This document shows, piece after piece, positions 1-6,293 of a stretch of 6,428 nt of DNA. This DNA is from Actinomycetota bacterium. GTDB taxonomy: Bacteria > Actinomycetota > Thermoleophilia > Solirubrobacterales > Thermoleophilaceae. Both the position numbers and the translations under genes were made by a program. Position 1 is the stretch's first letter, and the number at the start of each line of letters is the position of its first letter. The DNA lies in the NCBI GenBank assembly GCA_005885165.1, contig VAXR01000058.1:34554-40981 (forward strand), written 5' to 3'. A model generated the notes under the pieces. It was given only the letters and a program-made list of their open reading frames with translations, was not told the DNA's origin and made no database searches.

Positions 1-289
1 AGTCACGCGCGATCCCGAAGCCGGTGAACACGCCGCCGAACGCCGACGACTGGAGCACCACGAAGACGAACTGGAACGCGGTATACCCGGTCGGGAAGTT
101 GAAGCCGGGCACGCGGCTCACGGACGAGAGCCCGCCCGCGAACGCCGTGAAGAAGAACAGCGGGAAGACGAGCGCCGGGAGGAAGAGCGTGGGGTTCGTG
201 AGGAAGTTGTGCACGCTTCGCCACGCAACGCCGAGCGCGGCGGAGCGGAACCCGCCATACGAGACTCCGGATGCAGCGTGCGCGTTCAC
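1..289 (-). CDS. ABC-2 type (DrrB-like) transporter permease 2, N-terminal part, cut by window edge
   Basis: This would be a membrane subunit of the exporter powered by the ATPase at 1055-2083. Reading from a GTG at 289 gives 96 codons without a stop, up to the left edge. The protein starts MNAHAASGVSYGGFRSAALG and continues with an amphipathic lead (WRSVHNFLTNP), then hydrophobic segments around residues 39-53 (LFLPALVFPLFFFTA) and 74-90 (FQFVFVVLQSSAFGGVF). The last visible residues, GFGIARD, match the conserved loop of ABC-2 permeases just before the 'E-x-GF-x-R-L' stretch. The start GTG overlaps the TGA of permease 1 as GTGA, so translational coupling is likely; no strong ribosome site precedes it. 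The loop is useful as an internal reference because the matching place in permease 1 is damaged. Family assignment is firm; the transported substrate is unknown. Confidence 0.85.
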   Translation of the reverse strand, partial: MNAHAASGVSYGGFRSAALGVAWRSVHNFLTNPTLFLPALVFPLFFFTAFAGGLSSVSRVPGFNFPTGYTAFQFVFVVLQSSAFGGVFTGFGIARD

Positions 290-1058
290 GTCCGCACCAA
301 CCTTGTCCGCATCGAAGTGCTCGCGGCCACCATTGCGACCACCGCGATCACCCCGGCGATCCCGAAGCCGAGCGCCAGCGCCTCGCCGTCCCAGCCCTTG
401 ATCAGGAGCGAGCGGATCGCCTCGATCAGGTACGAGACCGGGTTGTAGGTCGCGACCTCCCTGAACCAGTCGGTCTGGATCAGGTTCCGCGGGAGGTTCA
501 TCGACGACAGGAACAGGAAGACGAAGAACACCGGGAACATGCTCTGGACGGCCTCGCCGGACCCGGTGCGGAGCGCCACGAAGAGGCCGATGCAGCCAAA
601 GCCGATCGCCAAGAGCATCGAGAGCGCCACGATCACGAGCACGCCCGGGAAGCCCGCCGCAAAGCTCGCACCCGCCGCCACGCCGACCGTCAGGTAGACG
701 ACCGCCTGGACGATTCCGAGCACCAGCGCGCCGCCGAGCAGCCCGGTGAGAAGCGACGCCGAGCTCAGCGGCGTCAGCGCCAGGCGGTTGAGGAAGCCGG
801 TCTCGACGCGAGGTCCGTTCCGGCGTTCATCACCGAGAAGAGCGCGCCCTGCATGAAGGGGATCGCGAGCGCGAACGTCAGGAACGAGTGGGTAGGGAAG
901 TGGGGGAGGCTGGTGGCGCGCTGGAGGCCGCTCGAGTTCACCGCGAGCAGGAACATCGGGAAGATCAGCGCCGGGACGATCTGCGCGGGCTGGCGCGCGG
1001 TGCGCAGCACCGAGCGGCGCGCCACGTTGCCGATCTGCAGGAGGGTCGTGCGGTTCAC
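286..1058 (-). pseudogene. ABC-2 type (DrrB-like) transporter permease 1, frameshifted
   Basis: This is a membrane subunit of a DrrAB-type exporter. It begins at a GTG (1058) that overlaps the ATPase stop as GTGA. The first frame gives about 84 sensible residues (MNRTTLLQIGNVARRS... ending VMNAGTDLA) and then turns into nonsense that stops at 774. The neighbouring frame resumes at once with VETGFLNRLALTPLSS and runs 173 residues to the TGA at 286-288. Joined, the protein is about 257 residues, the usual size for DrrB-type permeases. It has about six hydrophobic segments (roughly 27-40, 58-75, 103-127, 135-163, 174-187, 228-245) and the family's YNPVSYLIEAIRSLL stretch near 205-219. The break lies around 801-812, where the family loop 'ARD(x)E-GF' has lost residues. 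It may be a true loss-of-function mutation or an assembly error. Both halves look otherwise intact, which argues for a recent event or an error. Confidence 0.85.
801..812 (-). other. Frameshift site in permease 1
   Basis: On the minus strand the reading is GACCTCGCGTCGAGACC. The upstream frame reads D-L-A-S-R and the downstream frame reads V-E-T-G-F. Restoring the frame needs one extra base (giving DLA-VETGF). Alternatively, it needs seven, if the family's 'R-D' pair is also missing (DLA-RD-VETGF), as in the GIARD of permease 2. The surrounding sequence is rich in CG/GCG runs, where both replication slippage and sequencing errors are common. Confidence 0.75.
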
Positions 1059-2083
1059 ACCGCGACCGTGGTCTCGGACTGCGCACCGTTGTCCTCGGCC
1101 TGCTCGCCCTCCGCTTCCTCGTCGTGCTCGGCGCCGGCGCCCTCGAGCGAGCGGCCGGTCTTCGTGAGGAACACGTCGTCGAGCGACGGTGCGTGGAGCT
1201 GCAGGTGCTCGACGGCGATGCCCTCCGCGTCGAGCGCCCTCACGACCTCGGCGAGGTCCGACTCGCCGCCCCGGAGCCGCACGGACGCTCCCCTCGGCGC
1301 CGCGCCGGCACGCTCGCCGAAGCGCTCGAGCACGACCGCCAGGCGGTCGAGATCGCGCGCGTCGCCCGGGATCGCCTCGACGGTGGGCTGGCCGATCTGA
1401 GCCTTGAGGTCCGCCGGCGTCCCCTCCGCGACCAGGCGTCCGTGGTCGATGATCCCGACGCGGTCGGCGAGGGCGTCGGCCTCCTCGAGGTACTGAGTCG
1501 TGAGGAAGACCGTCACGCCGTCGTCGCGGGCGAGGCGGGCGACGTCGTCCCAGAGCGCGGTGCGGCTCTGCACGTCCAGCCCGGTCGTGGGCTCGTCGAG
1601 GAAGAGGATCTTCGGCCGGTGGACGAGCGCCAGCGCCAGGTCCAGCCGGCGCTTCATGCCTCCCGAGTAGCCGCCCACCTTGCGATCGGCGGCCTCGGTC
1701 AGCCCGACGCGCGCCAGGAGCTCGCGGCTGCGCGCGATGCGATCCGCCTTCGGAAGGCCGTGCATGGCGGTCTGCAGTCGCATGTGGTCGGCGCCGGTCA
1801 GGAACGGGTCGAGCGCAGCCTCCTGAAGCGCGGCCCCGATCCGGGCGCGCACGTCCGGCCCCTGACGAACCACGTCGTAGCCAGCGACTCGCGCTGTGCC
1901 GGATGTGGGCGGCAGCAGCGTGGTGAGGACCAGCACGGTCGTCGACTTCCCGGCCCCGTTTGGACCGAGGAAGCCGTAGATCTCGCCCGGCGCCACCTCG
2001 AGGTCGATTCCGTCGACCGCGCGCGGGCCCTTGCGGAACTCGCGTACGAGGCCCTCGACCTCTATGCCTTCGGGCTGGGTCAT
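1055..2083 (-). CDS. DrrA-family ABC transporter ATP-binding protein
   Basis: This cytosolic ATPase powers an ABC-2 export pump together with the two downstream permeases. Its 342 residues show the full set of motifs: Walker A GPNGAGKST (40-48), Q-loop Gln87 (ALQE), signature YSGGM (139-143), Walker B ILFLDEP (159-165) and D-loop GLD (168-170). The switch position usually held by His is Gln196 (LTTQYLEEAD), a known trait of DrrA-type (daunorubicin resistance) ATPases. The LDDVFL motif (301-306) is typical of the DrrA C-terminal domain. After it comes an unusual acidic tail (about 316-335, EHDEEAEGEQAED). The ATG at 2083 has a good GGAGGG site 8 bases upstream. It is the first gene of a minus-strand operon, with a GTGA overlap to permease 1, and is divergent from marR, which probably regulates it. 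Known relatives export drugs, lipids or polyketides; the substrate here cannot be told. Confidence 0.96.
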   Translation of the reverse strand: MTQPEGIEVEGLVREFRKGPRAVDGIDLEVAPGEIYGFLGPNGAGKSTTVLVLTTLLPPTSGTARVAGYDVVRQGPDVRARIGAALQEAALDPFLTGADHMRLQTAMHGLPKADRIARSRELLARVGLTEAADRKVGGYSGGMKRRLDLALALVHRPKILFLDEPTTGLDVQSRTALWDDVARLARDDGVTVFLTTQYLEEADALADRVGIIDHGRLVAEGTPADLKAQIGQPTVEAIPGDARDLDRLAVVLERFGERAGAAPRGASVRLRGGESDLAEVVRALDAEGIAVEHLQLHAPSLDDVFLTKTGRSLEGAGAEHDEEAEGEQAEDNGAQSETTVAV

Positions 2084-2091
2084 CGCACTAG

Positions 2092-2097
2092 CCCTCC
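2092..2097 (-). promoter_or_regulatory. Ribosome binding site of the ABC ATPase gene
   Basis: GGAGGG on the minus strand, 8 bases before the ATG at 2083. It is the only clear Shine-Dalgarno in the ABC operon and fixes the start of the ATPase; the downstream permeases appear to depend on overlapping stop/start codons. Confidence 0.8.
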
Positions 2098-2132
2098 GTT
2101 CGCTCGTGGTTCCTTCGGTCGCACGGGATGGC

Positions 2133-2160
2133 AGTATACATCGATATTTGAGGTTTGCAA
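2133..2160 (-). promoter_or_regulatory. Candidate sigma70-type promoter of the ABC operon
   Basis: On the minus strand, TTGCAA (2160-2155) is followed after 16 bases by TATACT (2138-2133), a 5/6 match to TATAAT. The -35 is a 4/6 match to TTGACA. This predicts transcription starting near 2126 and a leader of about 43 bases carrying the GGAGGG site. The region stands out as an AT-rich island in GC-rich DNA. It is a motif-based call, without experimental support. Confidence 0.5.
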
Positions 2161-2164
2161 ATGT
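2144..2164. promoter_or_regulatory. Candidate MarR operator (imperfect inverted repeat)
   Basis: ATATTTG (2144-2150) and CAAATGT (2158-2164) form a 7-base inverted repeat with one mismatch and a 7-base spacer. The repeat also holds the perfect palindrome TTTGCAAA (2154-2161). Dimeric MarR proteins usually bind AT-rich inverted repeats of about this span near their own promoter. It covers the shared -35 element, so binding would be expected to block both divergent promoters. The position is suggestive; that the adjacent MarR binds here is inferred. Confidence 0.5.
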
Positions 2165-2183
2165 CCCGGTTATGAACTATTAT
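2155..2183 (+). promoter_or_regulatory. Candidate sigma70-type promoter of marR
   Basis: TTGCAA (2155-2160) is followed after 17 bases by TATTAT (2178-2183), a 5/6 match to TATAAT. The predicted start of transcription is near 2190, only a few bases before the ATG at 2194, so the mRNA would be almost leaderless, which is common in Actinomycetota. The -35 hexamer is its own reverse complement and also serves the divergent promoter. Confidence 0.45.
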
Positions 2184-2193
2184 GCGGATCGTC

Positions 2194-2628
2194 ATGAGTG
2201 TCACCCCAGCTCGCGATACGCAAGCAGCGGCGGAGGCTTGGCGCCTCCTGATGCCGCTCTTCCACGACCACCGGCGCCGCTTCATGTCGATCGCCCAGGA
2301 GTTCGAGCTCGCGCCGGCGCAGATCGCGGCGCTGAAGGCGCTCGGGGAGCGCGGGTCGATCCCGATGAGCGAGCTGGCCGGCGAGCTCCACTGCGACACC
2401 TCGAACGTCACGGGGATCGTCGACCGGCTGGAGCAGCGCGGGCTGGTGGTGCGCCGAAGCGCGCCGCACGACCGGCGCGTGAAGCTCCTCGAGCTGACCG
2501 AGCGCGGCGTCGAGCTCAGTACAGAGGTGGGAAGGCGCATGCGGCAGCCGCCCGCTCAGCTCGCGGCGCTGCCGGCGGCGGATCAGCGCGCCCTCAGGGA
2601 CATCCTGCAGCGGGCGTTCGACGGCTAG
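2194..2628 (+). CDS. MarR-family winged-helix transcriptional regulator
   Basis: A 144-residue DNA-binding regulator, the usual MarR size. Helices before and after the DNA-binding domain would form the dimer interface. The winged helix comprises helix 2 (about 57-65, PMSELAGEL), the recognition helix (about 68-83, DTSNVTGIVDRLEQRG) and the wing (about 87-102) with the family's D-x-R pattern (APHDRRVKLLELTERG). The only cysteine, Cys67, sits in the helix-turn-helix, so an OhrR-type N-terminal sensing Cys is absent. I prefer the ATG at 2194, since the in-frame ATG at 2182 lies inside the candidate -10 and lacks a ribosome site; 2194 has only a weak GGA in front. It is divergent from the DrrAB-type operon, a classic arrangement for a ligand-responsive repressor of an efflux pump. 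Its TAG overlaps the stop of the convergent FMO gene. The ligand is unknown. Confidence 0.93.
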   Translation: MSVTPARDTQAAAEAWRLLMPLFHDHRRRFMSIAQEFELAPAQIAALKALGERGSIPMSELAGELHCDTSNVTGIVDRLEQRGLVVRRSAPHDRRVKLLELTERGVELSTEVGRRMRQPPAQLAALPAADQRALRDILQRAFDG

Positions 2629-3809
2629 GCGGCGACTCGCTCAGCCTCTGCCGGCCGCGCGGCGACAGGCGCCTGGCGGCGGTCGCGCTTGATCGCCCGC
2701 GCGATGCGCCGCGCGTCGATCCCGAACTCGCGGAACATGCCGCTCACCGGGTTCGTGTAGCCGATGAAGTAGAGGCGCGACGCGTTCGGGTGGGTCCGTC
2801 CGCCGTGCACCACGGGGCGGCCCTTGAACCCGAGCAGATCGAGATGCCCGACCAGCGACTCCAGGGCGCGCGCGTACCCGGCACACGCGATCACGGCGTC
2901 GGGCTCGATCCGCGATCCGTCCGCGAGCAGCACGGCCGGACCGTCGAATCCCTCCACCGCGGCCACCACGTCGACCTTCCCGTGCTTCAGCATGTCGATC
3001 AGGCCGACGTCGAGGATCGGGATGGCGTCCTCCTTGACCGCCCTGGTGAACGGGCCGCGCGGAGGCGGCGGCAGCCCGACGCTCGAGAGGTCGCCGATCG
3101 CGGCCTTCACGCTCACCGCGGCCAGCGCGTCCGCCACCTTCAGCGGCAGCCGGCGCATGAGCACGCCCGTGACCTGCGCCGGGATCCCATTCGTCTCGCG
3201 CAGGAAGACGTTCGGCGGCGTCCGGATCGAGATCTGCACGCTCGCCGCGCCGCCCTCCACGAGGTCGACAGCGATCTCCGCCCCGGTGTTCCCGGAGCCG
3301 ACCACCAGCACGTCGCGCCCGGCGTAGGGCTCCGCGTTGCGGTAGTCCTGCCCGTGGATCAGCTCGCCGGTGAAGGACTCGCCGCCCGGCCAGTCGGGCA
3401 GCACCGGCGTGTGGTTGTAGCCGGTCGCAACGACCACGTAGCGGGCGTGCAGTGTTCCGCCCGCCGTCTCGAGCAGCCAGCCCTCGCCGTCACCGTCGCG
3501 GTCGAGGCGCTCGACCTCCACGCCGGTCCGCACGTCGAGGTCATGATGCCGCGCGTACCGCTCCAGGTAGCGGACCACGCCGTCGCGGGACACCCAGCGG
3601 CCGTGCGAGCGAGAGAAGCGGTAGCCGGGGAGGTTCGAGAGCCAGCGGACGGTGTGCAGGTGGAGCCGGTCGTAGTGGCGGCGCCAGCTCGCAGCGATCG
3701 CGTCGCGCTCGAGCACCACCGCCTCGACACCGTGGCGCCTGAGCGTGGCCGCTGTCGCGAGCCCGGCCGGCCCGCCGCCGATCACGACGGTCTCGAAGTG
3801 GTCCTCCAC
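2625..3809 (-). CDS. Flavin-containing monooxygenase (FMO/YUCCA-like), FAD/NADPH-dependent
   Basis: This is a probable cytosolic class B flavoprotein monooxygenase, which uses NADPH and O2 to oxygenate a small soft nucleophile or carbonyl substrate. Its 394 residues show an FAD Rossmann motif GGGPAG (11-16) with Glu34 at the end of the second strand (VVLERD). An ASWRRHYDRLHLHT stretch (40-53) resembles the YUCCA/FMO pattern. The FMO fingerprint FTGELIHGQDY (146-156) matches F-x-G-x-x-x-H-x-x-x-Y, in contrast to the W-P/D ending of Baeyer-Villiger enzymes. An ATG motif (128-130), a second dinucleotide motif GSGNTG (171-176) with Arg196 as a possible NADPH-phosphate contact, and a late ACAGY (308-312) complete the set. 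The GTG start at 3809 lies 7 bases after the stop of the ceramidase-like gene, with AGGA overlapping that stop, so co-transcription is likely. The substrate cannot be read from the sequence. Confidence 0.93.
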   Translation of the reverse strand: MEDHFETVVIGGGPAGLATAATLRRHGVEAVVLERDAIAASWRRHYDRLHLHTVRWLSNLPGYRFSRSHGRWVSRDGVVRYLERYARHHDLDVRTGVEVERLDRDGDGEGWLLETAGGTLHARYVVVATGYNHTPVLPDWPGGESFTGELIHGQDYRNAEPYAGRDVLVVGSGNTGAEIAVDLVEGGAASVQISIRTPPNVFLRETNGIPAQVTGVLMRRLPLKVADALAAVSVKAAIGDLSSVGLPPPPRGPFTRAVKEDAIPILDVGLIDMLKHGKVDVVAAVEGFDGPAVLLADGSRIEPDAVIACAGYARALESLVGHLDLLGFKGRPVVHGGRTHPNASRLYFIGYTNPVSGMFREFGIDARRIARAIKRDRRQAPVAARPAEAERVAA

Positions 3810-3816
3810 GCCGGTC

Positions 3817-6225
3817 CTACGGCAGCTTCACGTCCGGGAAGACGTCCACCCACACCCGCGTCCCGTCGCGGCGGATGTAGCCGCGGGTGTTGCGGTCGGG
3901 GGCCGTCTGCGGTCGTCCGTCGAGGTTCATCCACATTGCAGGATGCACCACTCCGCCGCCCTTCACCTCCACGCCCACGGCGCGTCCACGGTAGTTGAAC
4001 ACCTTGTCGACGTCGCACTTCAGCTCGCCCGGGTCCCCGAGCGGGCTCCGGGACAGCGCGCCGCTGGGGAGGACGTAGCGGCCCAGCACGATCCGCTCGG
4101 GCTTCCTGCCGCCCGCGTCGAGCAGCTTCTGGAGGGCGTCCCCGATGATGTTCCCCGCCTGCGAGTTCGCGGACTCGCTGTCGTCTGAGTGCCCGCAGCC
4201 GAAGCGGTCGGTGTCGTCCGTCACGCCGCTGCTCGGACTTCGCTCGCCGGGCACGCCGACGCCGTTGCCCGACGGGAAGATGTAGCCGAGCATGTCGTCG
4301 CCGAGCCCGTCGATGAAGCGGTACGGCGTGTGCATGTGGGGGAGGAGCCACGGCGGCAGCGGCTCGTTCGGGAACGGCAGGTCCTGCGGTCCCATGAAGC
4401 TGCGCAGGTAGGTGAACGGGAACACCTCCCCCGGGACCGAGATGAAGCTCCCGTCGCCGATCCGGAAGAAGGCAACGCTGCTCTTGGCCTCCGTGCCGCT
4501 CGTCGATCCGGTCGGTCCTGGCGGGATCTCGACGGTGCAGTTGTTCGTGTAGCTCGAGCGGTGCGCGAACACTCCCGCCGCCGCCGCGGCGGCGAAGAGC
4601 TTGTTGGTCACCTCGACGCAGATGTCGGCGCGCGCCCCGGATACGGCCCCCGAGATCGACGGCTGGGCGCTCCTGCCGAGCGTCTGCTCGACCGCCGCCG
4701 CGAGCTGCTCGCCGTACGCCTGGGTCTCGCCGTGGTAGCCGAGTGCCACGTGCGTCAGCTTCGTGTCGAAGAGCGTCCGGCAGCCGGCGGGGTGGCTCTC
4801 GTCGATTTGCTTCTGCGGGATCTGGGAGATCGCATTGGGCTCGACCTCGGGCGACTCCACGCTGCCGACCGATCCCGCCATCTCGATGGCGATCCCGCCG
4901 TAGCGGTGCTCGAGCGAGCGCCGGAAGAAGTACGGCCAGTCGCCGGTGTACCAGCGCCATTCAGGCGACGTGTTCGGGTTGAACCCGAGCGTCTCCGCGT
5001 GCTGGCTGACGTCGGCGAGCGTGGCGATGACCTTGCCGTCCGTGCCGACGGCCTGGAGCACCGGCACCCGCGTGTCGTCGACGTACGGGTAGGACGACCA
5101 GCACTGGCGGAAGTTCGACGGCTCCTGGGACTCCGCGTAGCGGACGGTCGCCGGGCGCCGGCGGTGGTAGGCCTGCTCGATCGCATGAGCGGCCTGGGGG
5201 ATGAGCTCGCCGTAGAGCCAGTAGTCGTTGGTGGCCGACACGGCGTCGCTTGCGCCGTTGAGCCCAAGGCTCTGTGGCGCGGACTCGTCGTGCGTCGAGG
5301 AGAGGAACATCTGGTCGTCCTTCAGCGGGACGCCGTCCGCTCGCACCCGCTCCCGGATCTGCTGCATGTAGGTGTTGAAGAGGCCCTCCTGGTCGACGAC
5401 CTCGACGGCGAGCGTGTTCTTGCCGCTCGTCACCGCGATCGCGCGCGCCGTCACCGGATCGGCCTCCTTGGTCGCGTAGCGCGTGCCTCCGCCACCGCCG
5501 CCGATGAAGTTCCCGTCCCAGCGGCCGTTGCCGTTGCAGTCGATGTAGTTGTCGCCGAGGTCGTAGTGGCCGCTGCCCTGCTGGTCCTGGTAGGGCTCCA
5601 TGTAGGCGAACGCGCGCGGGCCGTTGAATTGGGGAGGCGCGGGACCGTGAACGCCGGGCGCCGTGCACTCCCCCGGATCGTTCGCGATCGCGTCGTGGAG
5701 CGGCGGCGTGAAGCTGAGGTTGGCCGCGCCGACCTGGAAGCGCGCGGGCTTGGCGGGGCGACGAGGCTTCGGCTTCGCCGCGCAGCCCGTGCGCGAGGTC
5801 AAGGACTCGGTGCGGGAGGCCCTGGCGGAGCCTGCCTTCGCGTCCACGCGCACGCTCGCCTTCCCGCAGGTCGCGAGGAGGACCCGCAGGGCACGCGCGC
5901 CCGGCCCCGTGATGTTGAGGCCAGCGGTGCGCCGGCCGTGGCGGCCGAGGGTCACGAACCGCTTCCTCACGAGCTTCACGCGGTGGCTGCGATGGCCGGT
6001 ATGGACGACGACCAGCTTCGCGACGATCGCCACGCGCTGGTGCGCGCTCCCGCGGATCCTCACGCGCAGCCTGTGGTGGCGCAGGATGTCGGCCGCGCGG
6101 ACGTTCCGAACGCGCACCGAGAGGGAGGAGTGGTGCCGCGACGCATGCGCCGGGCCGGTCGCGGCGGCGGCAACCAGTGCCGCCGTGCACACAGCGCCGA
6201 CCCACGCCCGTCCGACACCCTTCAT
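3817..6225 (-). CDS. Secreted neutral/alkaline ceramidase-superfamily hydrolase with basic N-terminal module
   Basis: A probable exported zinc amidohydrolase of 802 residues, counted from the ATG at 6225. This start puts a classical signal peptide first (n-region MKGVGRAW, hydrophobic core to about 24, cleavage after AHA at 28). An upstream in-frame GTG at 6285 would add 20 basic residues and lacks a ribosome site. Residues 29-150 form an Arg/His-rich, probably beta-structured module. The ceramidase-like domain starts near 165 (GAANLSFTPPLHDAI). By eye, the zinc ligands of neutral ceramidases are all present: His312 (SSTHDESAP), His409 (VSQHAETLG), Glu600 (SVPGEVF) and Tyr648 (LGYIF). The nucleophile motif, GDVSPN in known ceramidases, reads GSVGSVESPE (451-460). 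A calcium-loop-like DCNGNGRWD (230-238) is inserted. Ten cysteines in the mature part could form disulfides. It is co-transcribed with the FMO. Family placement is good; ceramide as substrate is unproven. Confidence 0.82.
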   Translation of the reverse strand: MKGVGRAWVGAVCTAALVAAAATGPAHASRHHSSLSVRVRNVRAADILRHHRLRVRIRGSAHQRVAIVAKLVVVHTGHRSHRVKLVRKRFVTLGRHGRRTAGLNITGPGARALRVLLATCGKASVRVDAKAGSARASRTESLTSRTGCAAKPKPRRPAKPARFQVGAANLSFTPPLHDAIANDPGECTAPGVHGPAPPQFNGPRAFAYMEPYQDQQGSGHYDLGDNYIDCNGNGRWDGNFIGGGGGGTRYATKEADPVTARAIAVTSGKNTLAVEVVDQEGLFNTYMQQIRERVRADGVPLKDDQMFLSSTHDESAPQSLGLNGASDAVSATNDYWLYGELIPQAAHAIEQAYHRRRPATVRYAESQEPSNFRQCWSSYPYVDDTRVPVLQAVGTDGKVIATLADVSQHAETLGFNPNTSPEWRWYTGDWPYFFRRSLEHRYGGIAIEMAGSVGSVESPEVEPNAISQIPQKQIDESHPAGCRTLFDTKLTHVALGYHGETQAYGEQLAAAVEQTLGRSAQPSISGAVSGARADICVEVTNKLFAAAAAAGVFAHRSSYTNNCTVEIPPGPTGSTSGTEAKSSVAFFRIGDGSFISVPGEVFPFTYLRSFMGPQDLPFPNEPLPPWLLPHMHTPYRFIDGLGDDMLGYIFPSGNGVGVPGERSPSSGVTDDTDRFGCGHSDDSESANSQAGNIIGDALQKLLDAGGRKPERIVLGRYVLPSGALSRSPLGDPGELKCDVDKVFNYRGRAVGVEVKGGGVVHPAMWMNLDGRPQTAPDRNTRGYIRRDGTRVWVDVFPDVKLP

Positions 6226-6227
6226 CC

Positions 6228-6251
6228 GGTCCCGAAGGGTAAACCCGGACC
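6228..6251 (-). promoter_or_regulatory. Nested inverted repeat in the leader of the ceramidase-like gene
   Basis: Outer arms GGTCC (6228-6232) and GGACC (6247-6251) enclose an inner stem GGGT-AA-ACCC (6237-6246). The element ends 2 bases before the chosen ATG and covers the only weak ribosome-site candidate (GGGA at 6230-6233), so folding could limit translation, or the DNA could be a protein site. It lies in the 68-base gap between two divergent genes. No convincing -10/-35 pair is visible in this gap for either gene. Confidence 0.3.
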
Positions 6252-6293
6252 GAATCGCGGCGCGCCGGCCCGCACGCTGCTTCACTTGGCGGC

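Noticed and set aside
1940..1966. Gln in place of His in the ATPase switch region as a possible inactivating change (residue Gln196, about 1496-1498; Walker A itself lies at 1940-1966)
   Set aside because: Gln at this place is a known feature of the DrrA family (TTQYLEEAD), and all other ATP-binding motifs are intact.
2182..2193. Upstream ATG at 2182 as the marR start
   Set aside because: It overlaps the candidate -10 box and has no ribosome site; it would add only four residues. It stays possible if transcription starts further upstream.
2170..2540. Minus-strand frames of 99 and 150 residues opposite marR
   Set aside because: They run antisense to a clear MarR winged-helix gene, and show no motif or ribosome site.
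2600..2660. A rho-independent terminator between marR and the FMO gene
   Set aside because: The genes overlap at their stops, and no GC stem followed by a T-run is present on either strand.
2031..3998. A 655-residue plus-strand frame spanning the promoter region, marR and the FMO gene
   Set aside because: It crosses several well-supported genes in wrong frames and shows low-complexity Arg/Ala-rich sequence; an artefact of few stops in GC-rich DNA.
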